This document shows positions 5,796 to 11,987 of a DNA stretch of 22,794 bases, piece by piece (position 1 is the stretch's first letter; every line of letters starts with the position of its first letter). The DNA comes from a virus: positions 1-22,794 of IMG/VR virus record IMGVR_UViG_3300044630_003177; one strand, written 5' to 3'. Under the pieces are notes generated by a model. That model made no database searches, was not told where the DNA came from, and was given only the letters and a program-made list of their open reading frames with translations. The position numbers were made by a program, and so were the translations under genes.

Positions 5796-6925
5796 CTCCT
5801 GCCCCTGTCAATCAACCGTCACCTTTCGGGGCTGTATCGGTAGAGTTTGACGGCATAGAGGGTGTTGCTACGACCCCTGGTTTACCTGACGGTGCAGACT
5901 TTCGTGAGTTTCTAATTGACGCAGGGTATTCACCTGACGAGTATGAAGTTGTAGGTAACCCTCGCACGAGCCGTTGGCAACGCTATGACGGTTCATGGCT
6001 GACAAGTTACAGGTTCAACTTTCGTCTAAAGAACAAAGACATTGACCTACCGACTTTGTATGCACAAGCGAAGCGCACTAAACCTGCGGCCCCAAAAACG
6101 GTGCAGGGCAAAGCGTTCGTTATCTTGACCGCTGACTTTCAAGTTGGCAAGGTAGCTTCTCGTGGTGGCAGTAAAGAACTTGTGGAACGCATACAGGCAG
6201 CTTACAACCGTATCGAAGCGCATCTAAAAAAGAACAAGTATGAGCAGATTGTTGTGCTTGACGGTGGTGACATTGTTGAAGGCATTGAGAACGCAGCTAA
6301 TCTTGCACAGTTGCAGTCAAGCGATCTATCTCCGATGCAACAGGTTGATCTAGCATCCGCTCTGATGTGGGATCTACTGAAGCTGACCACTAAGCATGCT
6401 CCGGTGTCGTATGCGTCTGTCGGTTCTAACCATTGCCAATGGCGTGTATCGAAACAGACTGTAGGCAAACCAGGCGTAGACGATTGGGGCATCGTGATCA
6501 CGCAACAGCTGCGTAGACTCTCGCACGAAGTTGGGCTAGATGTAACTTTCTACATTCCGCAACCGCATGACGAATCACTAACCGTTGATGTTTTCGGTGA
6601 CGGATTCCACATTCTTGGTTTAGCGCACGGGCATCAAGTGAACCGACCTGACAGTATGCAACGCTGGTTGGAGAAACAGTCGTTTGGTCGGCAACCACTC
6701 GCCGGATTCACCGTGTTCTGCTCAGGTCATTTTCACCACACTCGTGTCGAAGAGTTAGGGCCAGCACATAACGGCGGTTCACGCTATTGGATTCAAGGCA
6801 GCACTATGGACAACGGATCAGACTGGTATCGTCTAGCTGGCGGATCTGGTGACTCACAAACAGGCATCACAACATTTGAGTTGGAACGGGACATTCCGTT
6901 CGCTGGCAGTATAAAAAGATTTTGA
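5774..6925 (+). CDS. Metallophosphoesterase (calcineurin-like, SbcD/Mre11-like core)
   Basis: This 383-residue protein has a long N-terminal part (1-110) without recognised motifs and a two-metal phosphoesterase core: ILTADFQVGK (Asp121; Gln123 replaces the usual His of DxH), VLDGGDIVEG (164-170), VGSNHCQW (GSNH 217-220), GLAHGHQV (H285, H287) and SGHFHHTRV (318-325). The family hydrolyses phosphodiesters or phosphomonoesters; in phages it is usually thought to act on DNA ends, but no SbcC-like ATPase partner is visible here, so the substrate is open. ATG 5774 is taken, with an equally plausible ATG two codons on. The Asp-x-Gln variation is the only departure from the canonical motif set. It closes the first operon; a promoter region follows. 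Confidence 0.82.
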   Translation: MFMLEDLTPAPVNQPSPFGAVSVEFDGIEGVATTPGLPDGADFREFLIDAGYSPDEYEVVGNPRTSRWQRYDGSWLTSYRFNFRLKNKDIDLPTLYAQAKRTKPAAPKTVQGKAFVILTADFQVGKVASRGGSKELVERIQAAYNRIEAHLKKNKYEQIVVLDGGDIVEGIENAANLAQLQSSDLSPMQQVDLASALMWDLLKLTTKHAPVSYASVGSNHCQWRVSKQTVGKPGVDDWGIVITQQLRRLSHEVGLDVTFYIPQPHDESLTVDVFGDGFHILGLAHGHQVNRPDSMQRWLEKQSFGRQPLAGFTVFCSGHFHHTRVEELGPAHNGGSRYWIQGSTMDNGSDWYRLAGGSGDSQTGITTFELERDIPFAGSIKRF

Positions 6926-6944
6926 AAAAACTTACCGAATGGAC

Positions 6945-6974
6945 TTGACACACTACGCAAGGTGTCACTAAACT
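6945..6974 (+). promoter_or_regulatory. Promoter with embedded inverted repeat
   Basis: TTGACA (6945-6950) is a perfect -35 box; an 18-base spacer leads to TAAACT (6969-6974), four of six matches to the -10 consensus. The arms TGACAC (6946-6951) and GTGTCA (6962-6967) form an inverted repeat that covers the -35 and most of the spacer, a typical operator position for a repressor. The start of this promoter (CTTGACACnCTnCG) resembles the one at 9360. Confidence 0.68.
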
Positions 6975-7177
6975 CGGTAATAACCAATCATGGTTTCGTG
7001 TGTGTTTTCCCAGATTGGTTCGGGCTATTGGTTTCAGGGGTTTCCTTCCCCCATTCGTTTTCCCCTGGTTAGGTTCAATTCCTGACAGCCCACAAGGTGA
7101 CCTTCTTGATCACGAATGTGAAAAGAATCTTTGGTTAGTTCCCTGAAGGTCATCTTTCTTTTTTGGGAAGGGAAGCT
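6975..7177 (+). promoter_or_regulatory. Structured 5' leader (riboswitch/attenuator-like) before the sugar operon
   Basis: No gene fits in this stretch. The RNA can fold a closed domain: stem GGGCT/AGCCC (7022-7026 with 7087-7091) enclosing hairpins CAGGGG/CCCCTG (7035-7040 with 7062-7067) and TTAGG/CCTGA around a seven-base loop TTCAATT (7069-7085). Two bases later comes a terminator-type hairpin ending in a U tract, and immediately after it the ribosome binding site of the next gene. Sensor domain, terminator, then Shine-Dalgarno is the layout of transcription-attenuating leaders. It matches no riboswitch class that I recognise. Confidence 0.5.
7094..7164 (+). terminator. Intrinsic terminator/attenuator in the leader
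   Basis: A 12-base-pair stem, AAGGTGACCTTC (7094-7105) with GAAGGTCATCTT (7145-7156), one G-U pair, encloses a 39-base loop that holds a small hairpin TCAC/GTGA. The right arm runs into TTTCTTTTTT (7155-7164). The gene at 7178 starts 14 bases downstream with its Shine-Dalgarno in between, so termination here would shut off the whole operon. Confidence 0.6.
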
Positions 7178-7369
7178 ATGTGCAAGAACTGTGGCCTTGA
7201 GTTGAATCGGGCGGTTCTTTTGACGCGAACAATCCGGTCTGGTGAAGAACACTTTTGTGATGTTTGCATCCTAGAGTTTGAACGCATTAGCCGTTACTAT
7301 GTGACGCATCAAAGAAAATCTTTGGTCAAGCTTCACAACAAGCTCGTCAAAGAAAAGAGAGTGTTCTAA
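7178..7369 (+). CDS. Zinc-ribbon protein, 63 aa
   Basis: ATG 7178 is preceded by GGGAAGGGAAG, so the upstream in-frame TTG at 7163 is unlikely. MCKNCGLELNRAVLL gives one CxxC pair and HFCDVCILEFER the second, forming a zinc ribbon; the rest is basic (RKSLVKLHNKLVKEKRVF), suggesting nucleic-acid binding. First gene after the attenuator-like leader and coupled by TAATG to the next gene, also a zinc ribbon. Function unknown. Confidence 0.7.
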   Translation: MCKNCGLELNRAVLLTRTIRSGEEHFCDVCILEFERISRYYVTHQRKSLVKLHNKLVKEKRVF

Positions 7370-7548
7370 TGCCTGTTTACGATTACGCCTGTGAGTGTGG
7401 CAACAAGCGCACACAAACGGTCAGCATCCAAGTCAAGGATTTCAAAGCGATCTGTGACTGTGGCAAAGAAATGAAAAGGGTTTATGCGGCCCCGAACATC
7501 AAGTTCAATGGTTCGGGTTTTTACACAACAGATAAGGGAAAGAAATGA
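7369..7548 (+). CDS. FmdB-type zinc-ribbon protein, 59 aa
   Basis: This 59-residue protein starts MPVYDYACECGNKRTQ and continues CDCGKEMKRVYAAPNIKFNGSGFY, the full pattern of the FmdB/CxxC regulatory-type zinc ribbon (MPxYDYxCxxCG, two Cys pairs, then a PxxKFxGxGFYxTD tail). Here the pairs are CxC rather than CxxC. FmdB was named as a putative regulator of formamidase; for phage copies no role is established. Start overlaps the upstream stop (TAATG) and the stop overlaps the next start (ATGA). Confidence 0.85.
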   Translation: MPVYDYACECGNKRTQTVSIQVKDFKAICDCGKEMKRVYAAPNIKFNGSGFYTTDKGKK

Positions 7549-7871
7549 AACGACCGTGGGGCGAATACAAAGTGCTTGGAGAGTATCCGGTATGCGTCAA
7601 GATCATTACAGTCAATGCACATAGCCGACTATCGTTACAAACGCACAAGCTGCGCGACGAGGTTTGGTTAGCTCTGCAACCAGGTCTATACGCTCACATT
7701 GACGAAAATGTTTTCGCTATGGGTGTGCTAGATCGGTTCTATGTTGAGCAAGGTGTCAAGCACCGTATTGAAAACCCTACAGACCAACCGATTCAACTCA
7801 TTGAACTCATGTATGGCGAATACGATGAGGATGACATTTGCCGATTGGAAGACGATTATGGTCGCAACTAA
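7545..7871 (+). CDS. Cupin-type mannose-6-phosphate isomerase (type II PMI domain)
   Basis: The 108 residues match the isomerase domain at the C-terminus of bifunctional ManC/AlgA proteins but stand alone, without the nucleotidyltransferase domain. Landmarks are RPWGEYKVLGEYP, VKIITVNAHSRLSLQTHKLRDEVW (metal ligands probably H34, E39 and later H73), GVKHRIENPTDQP and the closing GEYDEDDICRLEDDYGR, almost invariant in the family. The domain interconverts fructose-6-phosphate and mannose-6-phosphate. It overlaps the next gene, a phosphomannomutase, by 14 bases; the pair would turn fructose-6-phosphate into mannose-1-phosphate, the precursor of GDP-mannose. No GDP-mannose pyrophosphorylase is seen in the window, so that step would be host-supplied. 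Confidence 0.85.
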   Translation: MKRPWGEYKVLGEYPVCVKIITVNAHSRLSLQTHKLRDEVWLALQPGLYAHIDENVFAMGVLDRFYVEQGVKHRIENPTDQPIQLIELMYGEYDEDDICRLEDDYGRN

Positions 7872-8586
7872 ACTGTTCGTCTTTGACCTAGACGATACCC
7901 TCGCCCCATCGAAGCAACCTATTCCGGTTGAGATCCAACACCTTTTGGTTCGTTTGGTTGAAAAGTATCAAGTCGCTATCCTGACTGGCGGGCAGTATCA
8001 GCAAGTGCGTAAGCAAGTGCTTGACCAGCTGCCAGATTCGGTTCGGTCACAAATAAATGTGTTCTCATGCTCGGGATCGCAATACGCTCTCGGTGACGGG
8101 AATGTGCAAACCGATCTGCTACTGCCAGAGGATGCTTCACGCATCAAAGATTTGGTCGAAAAAGTTGCTATCGAATTTGGTTATTGGTGTGACGATCCTG
8201 ATGGCCCGATCATTGAGGATCGGTTGAGTCAAATCACTTTCTCGGCACTTGGTCAGAACGCTTCACCCGAACGCAAATTCGGTTGGGATCGTAACCGTTC
8301 AAAGCGTCAAGCAATGGTTGATCGTTTGGTCAAGCTTGTGCCGGAATACAGTTTCACTATTGGCGGTAGCACGAGCATAGATGTAACGCTGCCTGGTCGC
8401 GACAAGCGGTTCGGTATGGAACGCATCCTTGAGCTGCTTTCGGTTGATCGGTTAGAAACCGTATTTATTGGTGATTCGTTTGAACCTTCTGGCAACGATT
8501 ATCCGGTTCTTGACTGTGGCGTGTTCTGCCTACAAGTGAACCGATGGGAAGATACCGCCGACTTGATGCGATCACTTGGTATCTGA
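7858..8586 (+). CDS. Phosphomannomutase-like HAD hydrolase
   Basis: This 242-residue protein matches the eukaryote-type (HAD) phosphomannomutase in length and motifs: FDLDDTLAPSK (Asp10/Asp12, the phosphorylated nucleophile and acid/base), AILTGGQY, EDRLSQITFSALGQNA, GGSTSIDVTLPGRDKRFGMERIL and FIGDSFEPSGNDYPV (HAD motif IV with Asp206 and Asp214). The enzyme shifts phosphate between C6 and C1 of mannose. ATG 7858 is preceded by GGAAGAC; earlier in-frame starts would lie deep inside the isomerase gene. A sugar-phosphate phosphatase of the same superfamily is the alternative. Pairing with the isomerase upstream argues strongly for mannose metabolism. Confidence 0.85.
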   Translation: MVATKLFVFDLDDTLAPSKQPIPVEIQHLLVRLVEKYQVAILTGGQYQQVRKQVLDQLPDSVRSQINVFSCSGSQYALGDGNVQTDLLLPEDASRIKDLVEKVAIEFGYWCDDPDGPIIEDRLSQITFSALGQNASPERKFGWDRNRSKRQAMVDRLVKLVPEYSFTIGGSTSIDVTLPGRDKRFGMERILELLSVDRLETVFIGDSFEPSGNDYPVLDCGVFCLQVNRWEDTADLMRSLGI

Positions 8587-8915
8587 TGGGTAAGTTTCCA
8601 AAACCGTGCCTAGACTGTGGCCGTCTAACAACACTCGGTAACCGATGCCAAGAACACAAACTTTTGGTCGAACGCCTACATGACGCTAAACGAGCGCAAA
8701 TAAAAAAAGAAACGGGTCAGTATTCTGGTGCATACCGGAAACGGGCAGCTTTGGTTCGCGCTACCGCTTTGGTTTGCCATTTATGCGGTGACGGGTTTCG
8801 GGCTTCTGATCCGTGGGTTGCTGACCATGTGGATCCGGCTACTCATGGCGATGAAGCTGAGTTGCGGGCAGCTCACCGTTCTTGTAACGCTAAACGGGGT
8901 AATAAACCGTTGTAA
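8586..8915 (+). CDS. HNH endonuclease, 109 aa
   Basis: The start overlaps the phosphomannomutase stop (TGATG). An N-terminal Cys/His cluster (PCLDCGRLTTLGNRCQEH, residues about 7-24) is followed by a basic helix and a complete HNH core: VCHLCGDGF (CxxC), ADHVDPATHGDEAELRAAHRSC and NAKRGNKPL. Order and spacing match phage HNH proteins, which in many genomes lie near the terminase and assist packaging. Here the island separates it from the terminase by almost 5 kb. The stop is immediately followed by the TTTGGT array. Confidence 0.87.
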   Translation: MGKFPKPCLDCGRLTTLGNRCQEHKLLVERLHDAKRAQIKKETGQYSGAYRKRAALVRATALVCHLCGDGFRASDPWVADHVDPATHGDEAELRAAHRSCNAKRGNKPL

Positions 8916-9200
8916 CATTTGGTCAAAATTTGGTCGGCATTTGGTTCGGTCATTTGGTCAAAATTTGGTAGATTTGGTTTAGCCGTCAAACCCATGCATG
9001 TAAACGCCCTGGTTTGGCGGTTTTGCCTTTTGGTTCGGTATTTGGTTCATTTGGTTTGGTTGAACATTTGGTCAAAATTTGGTTTTTTGGTTGATTTGGT
9101 TCGGTCAAGCATTTGGTTCGAATTTGGTCATTTCGTCATTTGGTTGAAATTTGGTTCTTTTGGTTATTTGGTTCGGTTTTGGTTCTTGATCAAATTTGGT
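8916..9200 (+). repeat. TTTGGT array, 22 copies, non-coding
   Basis: TTTGGT occurs 22 times in 285 bases on the + strand and hardly ever as its complement, giving extreme G/T strand asymmetry. A 19-mer CATTTGGTCAAAATTTGGT is present three times exactly (8916-8934, 8951-8969, 9065-9083). Spacing is irregular (about 5 to 12 bases), unlike CRISPR or a simple tandem repeat. It begins one base after the HNH stop codon. An interruption at 8981-9020 contains GCATGTAAACGC, also found before the late genes. Function unknown. Confidence 0.9.
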
Positions 9201-9333
9201 CACTTGGTCAAGCTCCGATAACCGCCCAGGCACGGGGCCGAAACCCCGAAGATTCACCCCGCCGGATCGCGCCCGTATTGCTCTAGCTGCCAACTTGCGG
9301 GGCATGCCCAGGCGGGAGCATGTTTGCGACACG
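9201..9333. other. C-rich spacer, no gene
   Basis: After the array the composition flips to C-rich. It contains CCGCCCAGG (9222-9230), a motif that returns four more times in the other two island spacers, a hairpin CGGGG/CCCCG (around 9233-9248) and a GCGACACGCC block (9326-9335) that is repeated before the second island promoter. I see no coding sequence here. Confidence 0.6.
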
Positions 9334-9336
9334 CCA

Positions 9337-9389
9337 GAAAAAAAGTTTTACGAAAATACTTGACACGCTCCGAATGTTGCCCCCAGAAT
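9337..9389 (+). promoter_or_regulatory. Island promoter 1 (A-tract, TTGACA, CAGAAT)
   Basis: A GAAAAAAA tract (UP-element-like) is followed by TTGACA (9360-9365), an 18-base spacer and CAGAAT (9384-9389). The same layout with the same spacer length recurs at 11897-11946. The first gene of island operon 1 starts 45 bases further on, behind the leader CGAAGGGAATCAAAAAATG. Confidence 0.65.
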
Positions 9390-9433
9390 GTTCGCATGGC
9401 AACCGCCAGAACAAAAACGAAGGGAATCAAAAA

Positions 9434-9880
9434 ATGCCGTTACCAACTATTTACGCCGAACGGGTATGGCCCTCTGGTGCTATCCGGCTTCACGGGTTGC
9501 ATGAGTCACGCCTATTTTTGGGCTACACGCTTAGGGAAGCTAAACGGGCTTACCGTGACGAATTCCGCAAACTAAACGGCGGGGATGAATTCAAGAATGC
9601 TAAAGGGGAACTTACGCCCTATGCGTTCGCTTGCGGGTATGTTGAAACTCACGGGAGATTCCGGCTTCACCGTGACGGGGCCGCCTATGTTGTTGACGGG
9701 CTTTTATTTCGTGAATCGTTCGCCACACTCACCGAAGCCCGTAGAGCTGCCCGCCGTCTATCGAAGGGGCGTTCTAAATGCTGTAACGCTGTAGTTTTGT
9801 GGCTTCCGTGTTCGGGGTGCGGTATCGCTAACGATCGCCACGAATTCGGCACTTGCCAAAAATGCGGGGGTGATGCATAG
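9434..9880 (+). CDS. Hypothetical protein with C-terminal zinc ribbon, 148 aa
   Basis: ATG 9434 follows GAAGGGAA at the usual distance; the same leader precedes the first large gene of island operon 2. The first 100 residues mix beta and helix (IYAERVWPSGAIRLHGLHESR, YTLREAKRAYRDEFRKLNG) with no recognised domain. The end is a cysteine cluster (CCNAVVLWLPCSGCG ... TCQKCGGDA, about 118-148) giving a probable zinc ribbon. The basic central part (ARRAARRLSKGRSK) together with the ribbon suggests nucleic-acid binding. First gene of island operon 1; its stop overlaps the next GTG. Confidence 0.7.
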   Translation: MPLPTIYAERVWPSGAIRLHGLHESRLFLGYTLREAKRAYRDEFRKLNGGDEFKNAKGELTPYAFACGYVETHGRFRLHRDGAAYVVDGLLFRESFATLTEARRAARRLSKGRSKCCNAVVLWLPCSGCGIANDRHEFGTCQKCGGDA

Positions 9881-10059
9881 TGACCGCCGAAACATTCGCG
9901 GCCATTTTCACGAAACACGGCGACGCGTGGAATTTTTGGGGAGCGTTCACCGATGCGGAACACGCCCGCCAGAATGTTCAAGCTTTTCTTTTGGCTAATC
10001 CGGCATGGAAGCCCGAAGATTTCGAAACCCGCATTTTGCCATTCGGCACGATGCTTTAG
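9880..10059 (+). CDS. Hypothetical protein, 59 aa
   Basis: GTG 9880 overlaps the preceding stop (TAGTG). The translation MTAETFAAIFTKHGDAW... contains helix-forming sequence with aromatic residues (WNFWGAFTDAEHARQNVQAFLLANPAWKPEDFE). No domain recognised. Supported by coupling to the upstream gene, by codon use like its neighbours, and by a ribosome binding site for the next gene just after its stop. Confidence 0.6.
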   Translation: MTAETFAAIFTKHGDAWNFWGAFTDAEHARQNVQAFLLANPAWKPEDFETRILPFGTML

Positions 10060-10075
10060 TGAAGGGAAGAAAAAA

Positions 10076-10375
10076 ATGAAACACGAAGGATATTTAGAAA
10101 CCTATAAAACGGGCGGATTTTGTTCGTTCGTCTGGTATCAAATTGTTGAAAAAAATGGCGGGTTCCAGGTTGAATTCCAAGAATCCGGCAACTCAGAACC
10201 GAACGGTTACGGGTTCGCCGTGTTCAACACTCTAGGGGCCGCCCTAATGTATCTAGCTCTAGCTGCCGATACGGTTGCGAGTGATGGAACTCTAACCGTT
10301 GAAGCGTGGAAGCTTGAAGAAGAATTCGGCACGATCGCGGGCCGATATGTAACACACAAAACCGAAGGGAACTAA
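10076..10375 (+). CDS. Hypothetical protein, 99 aa
   Basis: ATG 10076 follows GAAGGGAAG. The protein starts with several short strands (YLETYKTGGFCSFVWYQIVEKNGGF, QVEFQESG) and has a hydrophobic alanine/leucine helix (TLGAALMYLALAADTVA) in the middle, then an acidic helix (VEAWKLEEEFG). The hydrophobic helix is short for a membrane span. Family unknown to me. Confidence 0.65.
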   Translation: MKHEGYLETYKTGGFCSFVWYQIVEKNGGFQVEFQESGNSEPNGYGFAVFNTLGAALMYLALAADTVASDGTLTVEAWKLEEEFGTIAGRYVTHKTEGN

Positions 10376-10381
10376 TCAAAA

Positions 10382-11137
10382 ATGAACACACAAACACACA
10401 CCGAAACCGATGCCGTGATTCTGGGCATGCTTACCGAAAACACGGGCAAAAGTTTTCTTGACTCCGGCGGGGCTTACGGGCGGAATTGGGAACGCAACCA
10501 GGCTAAGGGCGTTGAAGCTTTAGCCGAATTGCCCGCCGTCACTTTTTCGAACGGTTCGCCCGTAATCGCTATGTTCCCGTTCTTGCGTGAACACTTGGAA
10601 TTCGCTGCCGTTCTTGATTCGGCGTGGAGCGTGTTCGATGAAGCCCGCCCCGATGAATCGTGGCTAAGTAATCTCGAAGAATTTTTCGACACTCTAGGCG
10701 TTCCGGCAGAAGGGGAGTTCTATTCGGAAGCCCGTTGGTCACTCAACACTTACAATTCGGAATATTGCTTACTCGCCCAGACTCTACAATTTAGCTTTTT
10801 CGGTTTTGGCGGTAACGATTACATAGCTCTACAAATTCACGGCGGTTGCGATGTTCGGGGCGGTTACACGAAGCCCCGAATTTTCTTGATCAAAACTAGC
10901 CGTGAAGATTTCTATCTATCGGCGGAATCGGCACGGGTTACATGCTCTAGCTGCAACCTAGAAATAGATTTTTCACCTAACGGTTTAGAAATTGAAACTA
11001 GCAAAATGAAACCCGAAGAAGCCGAAAAATTTGAACGCCTAGAAATTCAAGAAATTCGTGAATGGTTCTGGGATGGCAACACCGAAAACACTTGCCCGAA
11101 TTGTGGCAACTCCGGCACGATCGCGGGGAGCAACTAG
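10382..11137 (+). CDS. Conserved phage protein of unknown function (NTGxxFLDSGGAYGRxWxRNQ family), 251 aa
   Basis: Near the N-terminus it carries LTENTGKSFLDSGGAYGR followed by NWERNQ (about 17-40). This segment I recognise from uncharacterised proteins of phages and large viruses of aquatic microbes; no function is established. The middle is acidic and aromatic-rich, and two cysteine pairs (CSSCNLEIDF about 184-193; CPNCGNSG about 239-246) can form a split zinc ribbon at the end. The gene starts six bases after the preceding stop, with GAAGGGAA upstream reading across that stop. Its stop overlaps the next GTG. Confidence 0.72.
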   Translation: MNTQTHTETDAVILGMLTENTGKSFLDSGGAYGRNWERNQAKGVEALAELPAVTFSNGSPVIAMFPFLREHLEFAAVLDSAWSVFDEARPDESWLSNLEEFFDTLGVPAEGEFYSEARWSLNTYNSEYCLLAQTLQFSFFGFGGNDYIALQIHGGCDVRGGYTKPRIFLIKTSREDFYLSAESARVTCSSCNLEIDFSPNGLEIETSKMKPEEAEKFERLEIQEIREWFWDGNTENTCPNCGNSGTIAGSN

Positions 11138-11232
11138 TGAACATGTTGGGAGCAATTCTTAAGGGCATTTTCGTTTTCGTTATCGCTATCGGGCTATCCA
11201 TGTTCGCCATGATTTTCGGTAGCAAGCGATGA
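11137..11232 (+). CDS. Single-span membrane peptide, 31 aa
   Basis: GTG 11137 overlaps the previous stop (TAGTG) and its own stop overlaps the next ATG (ATGA). The peptide is one hydrophobic helix (ILKGIFVFVIAIGLSMFAMIF) with a basic end (GSKR). Similar tiny membrane proteins recur at 11988 and 12889 in this island. Too short for homology; the overlaps on both sides support translation. Confidence 0.55.
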   Translation: MNMLGAILKGIFVFVIAIGLSMFAMIFGSKR

Positions 11233-11456
11233 ACTACTACACGGCGCAAATTCTTACCCGTGAAGGGTTCGAAGAAGAGTATTTAGAAGCCGAAACCGCT
11301 GCCGAAGCTATCGCCCAGGTGCGGGCCATGTTCGGTTATGACTTGGTTTCGGTTGCTATCCGCAAACAACTATATAAAGAATGGCGGTGCAATTTGACCG
11401 TGGCGGGCGTGTGCCATGTTACTCATGGCGGGAAGCATGCCCCGCTAACGGCGTAA
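11229..11456 (+). CDS. Hypothetical protein, 75 aa
   Basis: ATG 11229 overlaps the preceding stop (ATGA). N-terminal pattern NYYTAQILTREGFEEEYLEAETAAEAIAQVRAMFG is a strand, a charged turn and a helix; the start of the gene at 12116 (TYQVTRTETVTVTARNEEQAEEFA) has the same strand-turn-helix plan, so the two may share a small alpha/beta domain. The end (CNLTVAGVCHVTHGGKHAP) has two cysteines and two histidines that could bind metal. Last gene of island operon 1; a strong terminator follows 14 bases after the stop. Confidence 0.62.
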   Translation: MNYYTAQILTREGFEEEYLEAETAAEAIAQVRAMFGYDLVSVAIRKQLYKEWRCNLTVAGVCHVTHGGKHAPLTA

Positions 11457-11470
11457 CCCGTTCAAGCTTT

Positions 11471-11503
11471 AGCCCCGTAGCCGATTCGGTTGCGGGGCTT
11501 TTG
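11471..11503 (+). terminator. Intrinsic terminator of island operon 1
   Basis: AGCCCCG (11471-11477) pairs with CGGGGCT (11493-11499), with an inner CCG/CGG stem, followed by TTTTGCTTTT. A clear rho-independent terminator 14 bases after the stop codon. Confidence 0.88.
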
Positions 11504-11640
11504 CTTTTGGTTTCGGTTCTTGGTTTCGGTTCTGGTTATTCGGTTCGGTCATTCCGTTCGGTTCTTGGTTTTGGTTTTTGATCAAGGGGATTCGGTTCCG
11601 GCGGGTTCGGTTCTTGGTTCGGTTCTTGGTTCTGGCTTCT
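11504..11640 (+). repeat. Second G/T-rich array (GGTTC repeats), non-coding
   Basis: GGTTC, TCGGT and TTGGT words alternate irregularly through the stretch on the + strand. It shares GGTTTTGGTTnTTGATCAA (TTGATCAA at 11578-11585) and GGTTATTnGGTTCGGT with the 8916-9200 array, so the two arrays look homologous, with this copy shifted toward GGTTC. No gene is supported in it. Confidence 0.82.
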
Positions 11641-11890
11641 GAAAGTGACCCGCCCAGGGTGACCCGTGCCAAAAAAAACCGCTCTCAGCTGCGTGACCCC
11701 CGCCCGAAAAAAATGACCCCGCCGGCCGAAAATCGCACCCCCAAAAATTCGCCCCGCTGCCTAACCCGCCCCCAAAAATTTTCGCCATGATCGCGGGCAA
11801 AAATGACCCCCGCCAGAACCAAAAAAAGCCCCCAGAATCTCCGGCGAGTTCGCTCCCAAAATTTTCACCATGCCCCGCCCAGGCGACACG
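11641..11890. other. C-rich low-complexity spacer with TGACCC(C)GCC and CCGCCCAGG words
   Basis: No gene is seen. TGACCC occurs five times (11646, 11659, 11692, 11715 and 11803, approximate) and CCGCCCAGG twice (11650-11658 and 11875-11883), separated by A tracts. A long open frame on the - strand across this region has low-complexity translation and no ribosome binding site. The end shares GCGACACGCC (11883-11892) with the spacer before island operon 1. Confidence 0.65.
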
Positions 11891-11896
11891 CCCCCG

Positions 11897-11946
11897 AAAA
11901 AAAATTTGCGAAATAGTTGCACTTTTCAAAAGCCCGCCCCCAAAAT
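11897..11946 (+). promoter_or_regulatory. Island promoter 2 (A-tract, TTGCAC, CAAAAT)
   Basis: An eight-base A tract, TTTGCGAAATA, then TTGCAC (11917-11922), an 18-base spacer and CAAAAT (11941-11946). Each element matches promoter 1 in order and spacing, with the C run before the -10 also kept, so this is a diverged copy. The -35 is weaker than in promoter 1. Confidence 0.55.
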
Positions 11947-11987
11947 AGAAACACGGCACCGAAGCCGAAAAAACGAAGGGAACAAAA

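Noticed and set aside
7022-7092. tRNA-like 3' half (T-arm TTAGG/CCTGA with TTCAATT loop and AGCCC/GGGCT closing stem)
   Set aside because: No acceptable D arm or anticodon arm; acceptor stem only five pairs. It is better explained as part of the structured leader.
8916-9200. CRISPR array
   Set aside because: Repeats are only 6-19 bases, irregularly spaced, without dyad symmetry or unique spacers of constant length, and no cas genes are present.
8919-9221. 100-aa open frame through the TTTGGT array
   Set aside because: The translation is a low-complexity by-product of the repeat (recurring WSKFG, FGHLV words), with no ribosome binding site.
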